A DNA stretch of 64,000 bases from Candidatus Gastranaerophilales bacterium (lineage in GTDB: Bacteria; Cyanobacteriota; Vampirovibrionia; Gastranaerophilales; Gastranaerophilaceae): NCBI GenBank assembly GCA_910587815.1, contig CAJUNK010000012.1, positions 1 through 64,000 on the forward strand, read 5' to 3'. Under the pieces are notes generated by a model. That model was not told the DNA's origin, ran no database searches, and saw only the letters and a list, made by a program, of their open reading frames with translations. Of the stretch, positions 24,129-31,592 are shown one piece after another (position 1 is the stretch's first letter; each line of letters begins with the position of its first letter). The translations under genes and the position numbers were made by a program.

Positions 24129-25292
24129 CTAACTCCTTTGTAGCCTGGATTTTGGGAATTGAATAATTTTGGAATTTTTAGAATTTTCTTTTATTCTCAG
24201 ATTATTCTCAGTTTTTTGAAAATTGAATGCATTTTCAAATTTTTCAATTCCATCATCTATCATTGCTTTATTTGTTTTGACATAATGTTTGAGGGTGGTT
24301 TTAGTACCGCTATGCCCCAAATTATTGGATGCATAGGTTATTGATAACCCCAGTTCAAGGGCTGCATCTGCATTGCTGCCCCTTAAATCATGTAATCGTG
24401 CGTGTTTTTCGGAATATCCCGCGGCTTTCAAAAGTTTAACCCAAAATCTTTGCCGTACATTGCTTGGGTTTAAGGGATTTCCGCGAGAATTATGAAAAAC
24501 AAATTGTGAATTGCAGGTATCGCTTTCAATATATTTTTTAAGCGCTAAGGCAAATGTGGGGAACATATAGACGTATCTTTTTGATTTTTTGGTTTTGGTT
24601 TTTTCTTTGTATTCGCCACCTGTAAATTGGGTGCATACCTTTATTCTATTGTTTTCAAAATCCACATTTTCTTTTAATAGGCCAAATATTTCACCTTCGC
24701 GCATTCCTGTAGCAATAAATGTAAAAAATAAAACATAATATTTTTTAAAGCATTTTTTACATATTTCAAGCAGGTTTAAAAGTTCTTTGATTTCAAAATG
24801 ATTATGTTCTGTTTCAGGTTCTTCAATATTTTTTACTTTTAAAAAAGGGTTTATAGTGATTTTATCGTATTTTAAAGCAAAATTAAATGCTGCACTTAAA
24901 AGTCTACAGCATTTAATGGCAATGTGCGGGCTGACATCATCCCTAATTTTATATAAAATGTTTTGCCATTCCAGTGATGAAATTTTTAAGAATTTTATAT
25001 CTAAATAGGATGCTAAATGTTTATCTTTGCAATTCTTATATCCTTTCAGTGTTTGTGATGCCAGTTTTCTATTTTCGCAATTTTCAATGTAATCATTCAA
25101 AATATCGGCTATTGTTATATTTTTATCATCACACCTTTTATTTTCAAATTTGGGTAAATCTTTTCTTGCATCAGATTTTTTATCATAAAGTCCGGAGGTG
25201 CGTTGTTTGCCAAAAATATCAGTATAGGTGATTGTATATTTTGTTATAATTCCTTTTTTGGTTTTATATGTTTTTTTGCTAATCCCCGCCAT
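24129..25292 (-). CDS. int: Prophage tyrosine integrase
   Basis: A 387-residue phage integrase. An N-terminal arm-binding domain (KGIITKYTITYTDIFGKQRT) and a SAM-like core-binding domain precede the catalytic domain with Arg198 (TGMREGE), His301 and Arg304 (HDLRGSN), His327 (LGHSG) and the nucleophile Tyr337 (KHYVKT). It recombines attP with the tRNA-Thr 3' end. Its stop is 5 bases from the core, the usual phage arrangement. It overlaps the putative excisionase gene by 14 bases. Confidence 0.95.
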   Translation of the reverse strand: MAGISKKTYKTKKGIITKYTITYTDIFGKQRTSGLYDKKSDARKDLPKFENKRCDDKNITIADILNDYIENCENRKLASQTLKGYKNCKDKHLASYLDIKFLKISSLEWQNILYKIRDDVSPHIAIKCCRLLSAAFNFALKYDKITINPFLKVKNIEEPETEHNHFEIKELLNLLEICKKCFKKYYVLFFTFIATGMREGEIFGLLKENVDFENNRIKVCTQFTGGEYKEKTKTKKSKRYVYMFPTFALALKKYIESDTCNSQFVFHNSRGNPLNPSNVRQRFWVKLLKAAGYSEKHARLHDLRGSNADAALELGLSITYASNNLGHSGTKTTLKHYVKTNKAMIDDGIEKFENAFNFQKTENNLRIKENSKNSKIIQFPKSRLQRS

Positions 25293-25524
25293 ATTTTAAC
25301 CCCGGTTTTGTTCTGGTGAATTCTAATACTTCTTTTTCGCTTAATTTAAGCGTGCCAAAATAATAGGGGGCGATGTGTTTAAACCCTCTATTTTTGGCCA
25401 TTACAGACCATTTATATAGATATCCGTATTTAAATTGATATTTGGCACACAGTTCATTGATGGTCATTAAATCATCTGGAAAAGAATTTAATGACCTGTC
25501 AAAATTTATAACATGCCCCTGCAT
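25279..25524 (-). CDS. Putative excisionase / DNA-binding protein
   Basis: An 81-residue protein encoded directly upstream of and overlapping int. MTINELCAKYQFKYGYLYKWS is a winged-helix/MerR-like recognition segment, followed by FGTLKLSEKEVLEF, the wing and closing helix of excisionase-like proteins. A strong GGAGAAATAAA ribosome site is present. Excisionase is inferred from size, fold and position; a regulator of int is the alternative. Confidence 0.6.
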   Translation of the reverse strand: MQGHVINFDRSLNSFPDDLMTINELCAKYQFKYGYLYKWSVMAKNRGFKHIAPYYFGTLKLSEKEVLEFTRTKPGLKYGGD

Positions 25525-25536
25525 TTTATTTCTCCT

Positions 25537-25578
25537 TTTTCATGTTTCTTCATGTTTTGTAAAATTTCTTCATGTTTT
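25537..25578 (-). promoter_or_regulatory. Direct repeats upstream of xis-int
   Basis: On the minus strand AAAACATGAAGAAA occurs twice (25565-25578 and 25545-25558, 20-base period), and ACATGAAAAA follows at 25535-25544. The repeats lie between the methyltransferase stop and the putative excisionase ribosome site. They look like binding sites for a regulator or for the excisionase itself. Confidence 0.45.
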
Positions 25579-26125
25579 ATATATTCAATTTGCATTGCCC
25601 GGATGGGTTTAAATCTTCAAAAATAAAGCATTTTGGCAAAAAATCCACACAAAAATATGCGGCCAAAAAATTTATTTGCTTGTCTTTGGGGGAATTTTTA
25701 AATGTCATACGCTTATTAAAAGATAAAATCTGAAAATTTCTATTTTTAAAAACCTGAGCAGGTGCTGCATCATTAAGCCAGGTTATGGGCAATAAAAGCG
25801 CAAAAGGTTTATTAAATGATAACGCGCGCTCAACAATTCCCCTTTTATTTGTAAATGGCGGGTTTGAAATTAAAATATCCCAATTTTCGGGCTGATATGT
25901 GTAAAAATCTTGGCCGGTTTCGATACTTGAATAAACAACATTAAAACCGTTTTCAGTGAATACTTTTACAAATTCTGATGATTCTGTATCAAACGGGCAC
26001 CAGATTATTTTTTCCCTAAAAGGTTTTAAAAAATTAAGAAGGGGTAAAACCCCTTCTTTTTTAGTGTATAATTCATCATTGCGGCCTTTGGATGCGTGAA
26101 CATATTTTGTACCGTTGTTTAACAT
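25577..26125 (-). CDS. Phage N6-adenine DNA methyltransferase-like protein
   Basis: A 182-residue protein with the catalytic ISNPPFTNK (NPPF, motif IV of amino-methyltransferases, about residue 93) and a preceding CPFDTESSEFVKVFTENGFNVV segment resembling the SAM pocket. ALLLPITWLN follows, as in phage adenine methyltransferases. It probably modifies phage DNA to escape host restriction. It lacks a target-recognition domain of usual size, so specificity is unclear. It overlaps the upstream gene by 7 bases. Confidence 0.65.
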   Translation of the reverse strand: MLNNGTKYVHASKGRNDELYTKKEGVLPLLNFLKPFREKIIWCPFDTESSEFVKVFTENGFNVVYSSIETGQDFYTYQPENWDILISNPPFTNKRGIVERALSFNKPFALLLPITWLNDAAPAQVFKNRNFQILSFNKRMTFKNSPKDKQINFLAAYFCVDFLPKCFIFEDLNPSGQCKLNI

Positions 26126-26322
26126 TTGCCTATGTTCCTGTAATGAAAGCGGATTAATTCAGGAATAGAATTTATCCCAAGCTTGCTATAGATATTGCCA
26201 AGATGCTGCCTGATTGTAGCTTCTGAAAGATGAATTTTCTTTGCTGCATCTTTTATCCTCACATTTTCAAAAACAAAAATATTGTAAACTTCTTTTTCCC
26301 GTTCCGTTAATTCAAAATTCAT
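26119..26322 (-). CDS. LuxR-type helix-turn-helix protein
   Basis: A 67-residue protein that is essentially one GerE/LuxR DNA-binding domain: LTEREKEVYNIFVFENVRIKDAAKKI, then LSEATIRQHLGNIYSKLGI. No receiver or sensor domain is attached. It is probably a small phage regulator of the early operon. It overlaps neighbours on both sides by 4-7 bases. Confidence 0.75.
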   Translation of the reverse strand: MNFELTEREKEVYNIFVFENVRIKDAAKKIHLSEATIRQHLGNIYSKLGINSIPELIRFHYRNIGKC

Positions 26323-26582
26323 CGGTTTAAATCTCCTACTTCTATCTTAAATAAGCCTATTATCGATGCATTTCTTTGCTTCACAGCTTTTTTATATAGC
26401 TGTTTTATTATGCAATCTTCCCACTCGCTGCATTTTATTGGTGCGGGTGCTGTGGCAGGGGCTATTTTAAAATGCTCTAACGCGTATGGATTGCAACTGC
26501 CGCAAAAATGTATAGTTGCTTTTTTGCCCCTAAACCACACCTCACGGCAACTTGGGCAGTTTTTGACGATGTATTTACTCAT
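26319..26582 (-). CDS. Small zinc-ribbon-like phage protein
   Basis: An 87-residue protein. NCPSCREVWFRGKKATIHFCGSCNP supplies CX2C and CX2C pairs for one zinc site, and further Cys residues (KCSEWEDCIIKQ) follow a Pro/Ala linker. The function is unknown; nucleic-acid or protein binding is likely. It overlaps both neighbours. Confidence 0.6.
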   Translation of the reverse strand: MSKYIVKNCPSCREVWFRGKKATIHFCGSCNPYALEHFKIAPATAPAPIKCSEWEDCIIKQLYKKAVKQRNASIIGLFKIEVGDLNR

Positions 26583-27138
26583 CTTTTACCTCGTTGATTA
26601 TGGCTAAAAGTAATTTATGGTCGTTATATGCAGTATAATCGTATTTGTCTCTACATTTGTCAGCATTTTTGCAAAGTGCACATATATCTTGATTGTCGCA
26701 ATGATTAATTATTTCCTCAATATCCTTTAATGCTTGCTTGGAGCGGTCTGACTTCTTTATTAAATCTTTTTCCCAATCCTCAAAACCATCTACAAAACTT
26801 TCAAACCAGTTTTTAGAATAAACATAACACATCTGATGTTTAACGAAATCTTTGAAGCTTATATTTTCCTTTTTCAGCTCCTCGTTCTCTGCTTTGAGGG
26901 TTTTAATTTGAAAATCTGAATTATCAAGAAAGCCTTTTTGAATTTCCAAGGCTTTTTGTTGGGTTTCGCATTCCTGTTCTTTGCGCTGGAGTTGCTTGTA
27001 ATAGCAATTAGGATAATCCTTACAATGGTCGTCGTAGTTGTGGCACCATTCTAAAACCTTTTTGTTGCTTAAGCGTAAGCCGAAATCTTCGCACCCGCTC
27101 ACATCAACCCCATCAATTATTATTTCTTTATTCGTCAT
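26575..27138 (-). CDS. Cysteine-rich coiled-coil phage protein
   Basis: A 187-residue protein beginning MTNKEIIIDGVDVSGC. A coiled coil spans about residues 50-95 (repeated Lys/Glu/Gln heptads), with Cys clusters before (HCKDYPNCYY) and after (HCDNQDICALCKNADKC). The Cys pattern suggests metal binding. The family is common in gut phages and prophages, to my knowledge without assigned function. It overlaps the small gene at 27128 by 11 bases. Confidence 0.55.
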   Translation of the reverse strand: MTNKEIIIDGVDVSGCEDFGLRLSNKKVLEWCHNYDDHCKDYPNCYYKQLQRKEQECETQQKALEIQKGFLDNSDFQIKTLKAENEELKKENISFKDFVKHQMCYVYSKNWFESFVDGFEDWEKDLIKKSDRSKQALKDIEEIINHCDNQDICALCKNADKCRDKYDYTAYNDHKLLLAIINEVKDE

Positions 27139-27304
27139 TGGTTTTTACCTTTATATATCCCTTTCCATTACAACTATCGCATATAGGTGGGTCAGATGCT
27201 TCTATTAAAGCGCTTATACCTAAGGAGCATAGCGCCATTAATTTATGTATACGTATCACATAACCCTTACCTTTACATTTTGGACAAGTAATAATTTGTG
27301 CCAT
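27128..27304 (-). CDS. Tiny DnaJ-type zinc-finger protein
   Basis: A 58-residue gene. CPKCKGKGY near the N-terminus and CDSCNGKGYIKV near the C-terminus are two CXXCXGXG motifs, the zinc-binding repeat of DnaJ. The start overlaps the upstream stop codon (TGATG), and the end overlaps the next start, placing it firmly in the operon. No J-domain is present; a zinc-dependent adaptor is a guess. Confidence 0.7.
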   Translation of the reverse strand: MAQIITCPKCKGKGYVIRIHKLMALCSLGISALIEASDPPICDSCNGKGYIKVKTNDE

Positions 27305-27663
27305 CACTCTACCCCCATAATCTTGCGGACTGTAGATATGATTTCATCTGTATCGTTGTACATAAGTATTTTAAGCAATTTTTCCTTGCATTCTTCTAAA
27401 GTTTTACTAAAAATGACAAAGTTGTAATTAAGCCCTAACCTTATCAACTCCAACAATTGCCTGTCGGTGATTTCGGGGTATATTTTATGTGCAAGCTTGC
27501 TATACTTGCAATTTTCACATTTAAGTGTTTCGTTTTCCATTGCGGGACAAACATCTGTGCCAATTTCATAACCTTTTTTGATGTTGATAAAACTACAATC
27601 GGTTAATTCTATTGGTTCAATCCCAAATGCTTTATAAAATTCAAGTTCAGTTTGTGTAGGCAT
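27304..27663 (-). CDS. Hypothetical phage early protein
   Basis: A 119-residue protein with a Cys cluster (CPAMENETLKCENCKY) in the middle and a helical C-terminus (TLEECKEKLLKILMYNDTDEIISTVRK). It is not recognised. Start and stop overlap its neighbours in the early operon. Confidence 0.55.
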   Translation of the reverse strand: MPTQTELEFYKAFGIEPIELTDCSFINIKKGYEIGTDVCPAMENETLKCENCKYSKLAHKIYPEITDRQLLELIRLGLNYNFVIFSKTLEECKEKLLKILMYNDTDEIISTVRKIMGVE

Positions 27664-27823
27664 TAGATTTCCTCGCTTTCTGTCTACTTTCTATGTATTT
27701 TTGCCATTTATTAGGTATTACTTCAATCAGCAAAACTATCCAAATCCCTGCTATAAATAGAATAGATGCAGCGCATATAATTGCAAAACACAACTTGCAA
27801 GATACAATAAATATTTCCATCAT
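27647..27823 (-). CDS. Small phage membrane protein
   Basis: A 58-residue gene filling the gap between two larger ones. A single long hydrophobic segment (CFAIICAASILFIAGIWIVLLI) is followed by a basic tail (KWQKYIESRQKARK), so N-out/C-in insertion is expected. The start is coupled to the upstream stop (ATGATGG), with GGAAGG before it. The function is unknown. Confidence 0.6.
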   Translation of the reverse strand: MMEIFIVSCKLCFAIICAASILFIAGIWIVLLIEVIPNKWQKYIESRQKARKSNAYTN

Positions 27824-28203
27824 CCTTCCAATATCTCCTTAATCTGTTGTCTTTGAGCAGGGGTAAAATCTGTATAGCAACTTCTCGCCAATGTAGCAAG
27901 GGCTTTTCCGAAGTCTAAACCTATAAAGCTTTTATGAGGTTTGTTTACTATATCAAGTTTGCAAAATATATTGCCGTTTTCCGTTCTAGGCGCAGAAATC
28001 ACAATATCTATAAAATTAAGTATGTATATCAACAAGTCTGTTTGTTTTTTTGGGGTAAAGAGTGGAAATCTCTTACCCCTCTTACAGTACATTTTATTGC
28101 TGTCGTAAAACGAACAGTAAACACAACTAAAATTTTTGGGGCTAATACAAGATAGCTTTTTCTTAACCCCATACTTTTCCATCATTTCTTCAATCGGGTT
28201 CAT
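27820..28203 (-). CDS. Hypothetical phage early protein with Cys cluster
   Basis: A 127-residue protein. CISPKNFSCVYCSFYDSNKMYC provides four spaced cysteines near the N-terminus, and the C-terminus (ARSCYTDFTPAQRQQIKEILEG) is helical. No family was recognised. Start and end overlap the neighbouring genes. Confidence 0.55.
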   Translation of the reverse strand: MNPIEEMMEKYGVKKKLSCISPKNFSCVYCSFYDSNKMYCKRGKRFPLFTPKKQTDLLIYILNFIDIVISAPRTENGNIFCKLDIVNKPHKSFIGLDFGKALATLARSCYTDFTPAQRQQIKEILEG

Positions 28204-29285
28204 TGTTGCTCCTTTGCAAGCTCTACTATTTTTCTTATCAATTCATATACAACATTCACCGTAACAGAGTTGCCCGCTATTTTATAAAGCTGGGCATCTG
28301 AAATTCCTTCTCTGCCTTTTTTAACCACCTCATCGGAAAAACCTTGCAATCTGAAACATTCAAGCGGGGTTAAACGGCGAATAGAACCAACTGTACCGCA
28401 AAATCCTTCAGTTGAAATTTTCGCGTTATAAACATCAATTAAAAGGTTGTTATATTCCCATTGGTTTTTTGTTATTGTAGGACACTCTTTTTTAATTCCG
28501 CCTTTATTGTTGCCTCTTGGAAGCTGATATATTTTAAAGCCTTCGCCTTTATTTGTAGTAACAGCAGGAGAAATGCCAGCGATACTATAAACATTACCGT
28601 TTTGCCCCCTATTGCTAGGATTGATGTTTGTTATACATTTAATAAAATTACCGCTCCAGTTTGCATAATCTCTGGCTTTCAAGGTTGAAGTAATGTTGTA
28701 TACTTCTTTTTGATTCTCTCCGGTTTTATTATAAAGTTGGCTTGTTTGTCTGATAGGAAATATTTTTCCGATACCGAATTTTCGAGGATAGCCGATAATG
28801 AAGACACGTTCTCTGTTTTGTGGAACTGAGAAGTATTTAGAATTAAGTACACCCCATTCGATACTATAAATCCCAATGTCGGAGAGAATTTTAAGTATTG
28901 TTTGGAAAGTTTTTCCATTTTCATGATTAAGTAAGCCTTTAACGTTTTCGAGTATAAAATATCGGGGTCTTTTGTCTGATAAAATCCTTGCAACGTCAAA
29001 AAACAAAGTGCCTCTGGTGTCTTTAAATCCTTGCCGTTTGCCTGCAATTGAGAAAGCTTGGCAAGGAAATCCTGCAAACAAAATGTTGAAGTCGGGTAAC
29101 TTTCCAGTATTAATTTTTGTTGCATCATTGAAATATAACTCCTCTGTTGTATTAAATGCTTGTCTATAAAATTTCTCTGCCCATTTATCAATCTCACAAT
29201 GAGCAACTATTCTTATACCTGCTTTTTCTGCCCCCTGTCGGAACCCACCACCACCAGAAAACAAATCAAATGCTTCTAGTTTCAT
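28200..29285 (-). CDS. DNA cytosine-5 methyltransferase
   Basis: A 361-residue C5 methyltransferase with all main motifs: FDLFSGGGGF (motif I, SAM), GFPCQAFS (motif IV, catalytic Cys75), ENVKG (motif VI), QNRERVFIIGY (motif VIII) and GNSVTVNV (motif X). The target-recognition region is about residues 175-290. There is no partner endonuclease, so self-protection of phage DNA or epigenetic control is likely. The ATG at 29285, preceded by GGGAG, is preferred over a GTG four codons upstream. Confidence 0.9.
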   Translation of the reverse strand: MKLEAFDLFSGGGGFRQGAEKAGIRIVAHCEIDKWAEKFYRQAFNTTEELYFNDATKINTGKLPDFNILFAGFPCQAFSIAGKRQGFKDTRGTLFFDVARILSDKRPRYFILENVKGLLNHENGKTFQTILKILSDIGIYSIEWGVLNSKYFSVPQNRERVFIIGYPRKFGIGKIFPIRQTSQLYNKTGENQKEVYNITSTLKARDYANWSGNFIKCITNINPSNRGQNGNVYSIAGISPAVTTNKGEGFKIYQLPRGNNKGGIKKECPTITKNQWEYNNLLIDVYNAKISTEGFCGTVGSIRRLTPLECFRLQGFSDEVVKKGREGISDAQLYKIAGNSVTVNVVYELIRKIVELAKEQQ

Positions 29286-29382
29286 CACTACTCCCACACC
29301 CAGCCGTCATAGTCACAGATGGATTGTTTTCAATTCCGCACAATTCACATATCTGTTGTGATAATGTTTTTTCTTTAGTCAT
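29266..29382 (-). CDS. Tiny early gene upstream of the C5 methyltransferase
   Basis: A 38-residue reading frame starting MTKEKTLSQQICELCGIEN. It overlaps the methyltransferase start by 20 bases and the pentapeptide gene's stop by 8. TTGGAGGAAG provides a ribosome site. The CELCG pair hints at metal binding. It could also act as a translational coupling leader. Confidence 0.5.
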   Translation of the reverse strand: MTKEKTLSQQICELCGIENNPSVTMTAGCGSSDETRSI

Positions 29383-29869
29383 TTTCTTCCTCCAACCTCA
29401 ATTCTGCTAATTTTGCCATCATCTGATAGCATTTTCCATGTTTGTTATTGCCGTGAGTTTCTTTAACTTGCTTTTTAAAGGCTTTAATTGTACCCCAAAA
29501 ACAGCCGCATTGAACCACAATGCCAATTTCAGTTAAGAAAAACAGAGTGTGGCGGTTTTCACTTCCAAACCTTTCAAATAAGCACCAATCTTGAATTTTA
29601 AGCTTTTTAGGGCAATTTTTTGGTTTTCCTTCAAGAAGGTCAGCACCATAAAGGTCAGCACCGCGAAGGTCAGCACCATAAAGGTCAGCACCATAAAGGT
29701 CAGCACCATAAAGGTCAGCACCGCGAAGGTCAGCACCATAAAGGTCAGCACCGTACGGAAAACTTAAGCGTTGCTCCTTCATTATTTTTACAAGCTTTGG
29801 CAGGGTTGACCAGTGGCATTTATGTTCAATATTCAGTGTAAATAATTTAACGTTTTTTATAAAAATCAT
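29375..29869 (-). CDS. Pentapeptide-repeat protein
   Basis: A 164-residue protein with eight tandem A(D/N)LXX-type units (YGADL/RGADL) at about residues 39-78, predicted to form a right-handed quadrilateral beta-helix turn. Flanks are unrelated; the C-terminal half has CLFERFG and a CGCFWGTIKAFKKQ block. Pentapeptide proteins can mimic DNA or act as adaptors, but only two full coils exist here. The ATG at 29869 has GAGG upstream and overlaps the preceding stop. Confidence 0.75.
   Translation of the reverse strand: MIFIKNVKLFTLNIEHKCHWSTLPKLVKIMKEQRLSFPYGADLYGADLRGADLYGADLYGADLYGADLRGADLYGADLLEGKPKNCPKKLKIQDWCLFERFGSENRHTLFFLTEIGIVVQCGCFWGTIKAFKKQVKETHGNNKHGKCYQMMAKLAELRLEEEND
29636..29755 (+). 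repeat. 15-bp tandem repeat array (8 units)
   Basis: The unit aaggtcagcaccata, with cgcg or cgta variants at its end, repeats eight times without interruption. It encodes the pentapeptide repeat on the minus strand. Units are almost identical at the DNA level, so copy number may change by slippage or recombination. Confidence 0.9.
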
Positions 29870-30051
29870 TTTAAATCCTCTTTCTTTCTAAATAGCGCGC
29901 AAACCCAGTTAGTATCCCTGTATGCTGCACCTTTTGCCTTTGTGCAGGTTATTAGTTCAGGAAAAAGCGTACCAATAGAATTTGCACAATTTTTACATAT
30001 TCGGCTCAAATCCGCTTGGGGAGCAGTACGCCCTGTGTTTTCATTAAGCAT
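29866..30051 (-). CDS. Small Cys-containing phage protein
   Basis: A 61-residue protein with CKNCANS and later CTKAKG and CALF cysteines, the layout of one zinc site. The ATG at 30051 was chosen because GGAGGGGAAT directly precedes it; an in-frame TTG four codons earlier is less likely. The function is unknown. Confidence 0.6.
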   Translation of the reverse strand: MLNENTGRTAPQADLSRICKNCANSIGTLFPELITCTKAKGAAYRDTNWVCALFRKKEDLK

Positions 30052-30349
30052 ATTCCCCTCCAAAGAACTTGAAATCTGTGTATTTATCGGTGTTTAGCGT
30101 ATATTCGATATAGTTTGTGTTTTGACCCCATCGGTCCTTGCCTTTTTTAGGCACGCTTTCAATTGGGATATTTTCCTTATCCCTTAAATCCTTTATTCTT
30201 CTTGGCCCTGCTGCAATTCCAAGCGCGTAAACACAATCATTCACTGTGATTTTACCGAATTTTTCAAGGCAATAAAGGATTCTATCCCTTTGCAGTTTTA
30301 TCTTTTTCAGGTTTTCTCTGTCTTTATCCGTTAAAAGCTTTGCAAGCAT
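30044..30349 (-). CDS. Winged-helix DNA-binding phage protein
   Basis: A 101-residue protein. ILYCLEKFGKITVNDCVYALGIAAGPRRIKDLRDKENIPIESVP is a winged helix-turn-helix of the type in phage helix-turn-helix proteins of early regions. The C-terminus (NYIEYTLNTDKY) completes the wing. It is probably a regulator or replication accessory factor. Confidence 0.65.
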   Translation of the reverse strand: MLAKLLTDKDRENLKKIKLQRDRILYCLEKFGKITVNDCVYALGIAAGPRRIKDLRDKENIPIESVPKKGKDRWGQNTNYIEYTLNTDKYTDFKFFGGEYA

Positions 30350-30762
30350 TATCCTGTCCTCCTCAGTTTTCGCCCGCTAATTGCTTCATATTTTGCCATA
30401 CATTCCCTCATAGCACTGTGGCACGCATCAAAATTAGCCTCAAAAAAGGCTGTACTGTCTTCCTTTACCCTTATGGCTTCGCAAGTGTTTCCAAAGGTAG
30501 CAGGAATATGGTTTTTCTTTTTTTGTTCTTTTTCCCTTTCAACAAACTGATACATCAGCCATTTTGGCCCGGGGAGTGTATCTCTTGATGCGTATTTCTC
30601 CAAAACACAGTCCGCAAGATAGTTAAAATCGCAAATTTCGGGCATTGTGTCATACCGCTTTTTAATCTCAATTTGTTTGCTTTCTGGCACTTTGAATTCT
30701 TCAAAAAGCCAATTAACAAAATCATCCCGCGTTTTGAGCGGGGGGAGCTTTTCCCTTTTCAT
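30349..30762 (-). CDS. Hypothetical protein next to the replication initiator
   Basis: A 137-residue helical, charged protein without a P-loop or metal motif. It overlaps the replication-initiator gene by 41 bases in another frame. This is the position of helicase loaders in many phages, but no AAA+ motif supports that. Function unassigned. Confidence 0.55.
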   Translation of the reverse strand: MKREKLPPLKTRDDFVNWLFEEFKVPESKQIEIKKRYDTMPEICDFNYLADCVLEKYASRDTLPGPKWLMYQFVEREKEQKKKNHIPATFGNTCEAIRVKEDSTAFFEANFDACHSAMRECMAKYEAISGRKLRRTG

Positions 30763-31327
30763 TTGATTTTTGTTTCCTTTCGTTTTCTAAATCCTGCCTA
30801 AATTGCTGCATTCTGGCTTCTTTTTCTGATGCCGAAAAAGAAGAAAAAGAAAAATTCTCCTTCTCCCCAGATTTATCACTTTCAGCGAAAGATGTAGGGA
30901 GTATCTTTTCTTTTTCTTTTCCTTTTACATTTACATTTTCTTTTGGGGGAACTGGTTCCCCACTAGTGGGGAACTCTTTGCCAAAAACCTCCCTGTAGTC
31001 TGCATTTATGTATCTAAATGCAGATGGTTTTTTAATAGTTTGATGTTTTAAAAAATTTTTTATTAAAATATATTCTTCATCATTAAAAATTCCAAAAAAC
31101 ACCATTTTTTTTTCTATTAAAATATTTAGTGCATCTTTTATTTGACTATTTGTTACAGAAGCATATGGGAATATATTGCTTTGCAAATATTTAATATCGG
31201 CTCGGCATACGCCCGAATCATCGGCAAAATTCCAGGTGCCAATAAATAACAGTTGCACAATTGGAGGCGAACTGTTTGTTTTTTTATCACACCAGAATTC
31301 GACCTTTATCATTCTGTTTCTTGCCAT
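30722..31327 (-). CDS. Phage replisome organizer / replication initiation protein
   Basis: A 201-residue protein whose first 110 residues match the winged-helix domain of phage replisome organizers: MARNRMIKVEFWCDKK, FIGTWNFADDSGVCRADIKYLQSNIFPY and EEYILIKNFLKHQTIKKPSAF. A low-complexity, charged linker (Pro/Lys/Glu/Ser) and a basic C-terminus follow. It should bind the prophage origin, which often lies inside this gene or its linker; no clear iterons were seen here. Confidence 0.7.
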   Translation of the reverse strand: MARNRMIKVEFWCDKKTNSSPPIVQLLFIGTWNFADDSGVCRADIKYLQSNIFPYASVTNSQIKDALNILIEKKMVFFGIFNDEEYILIKNFLKHQTIKKPSAFRYINADYREVFGKEFPTSGEPVPPKENVNVKGKEKEKILPTSFAESDKSGEKENFSFSSFSASEKEARMQQFRQDLENERKQKSNEKGKAPPAQNAG

Positions 31328-31329
31328 TC

Positions 31330-31581
31330 TTAAATTCTTTCTAATTTCATTCTGTAGCTTGCCTCTATAAGCCTTTCTGTGCTTGGCTTACCTAGTCTTT
31401 TTACCATCTCCAAAACAGATGCTTTCATTTGGCATTTTGGGTAGTTTTCAAATTGGTTATAAAAACATCCTTCGCATCTGCAGCTCCTTAAATAGCATTC
31501 AACACCGGCCTTTGACCAGTGTTCACCGTGAAATACAAATTTGCCAAGGTCGTTATAACCTGTAATTTCTCCTTGCGGCAT
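31330..31581 (-). CDS. Small Cys-rich phage protein
   Basis: An 83-residue protein with CYLRSCRCEGCFYNQFENYPKCQMK, five close cysteines suggesting a zinc site, and a helical C-terminus. It sits between the nuclease and replication genes. No known family recognised. Confidence 0.6.
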   Translation of the reverse strand: MPQGEITGYNDLGKFVFHGEHWSKAGVECYLRSCRCEGCFYNQFENYPKCQMKASVLEMVKRLGKPSTERLIEASYRMKLERI

Positions 31582-31592
31582 AATCTATCCTT

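Noticed and set aside
29636..29755. Possible CRISPR array
   Set aside because: The 15-bp units are contiguous without spacers and encode pentapeptides.
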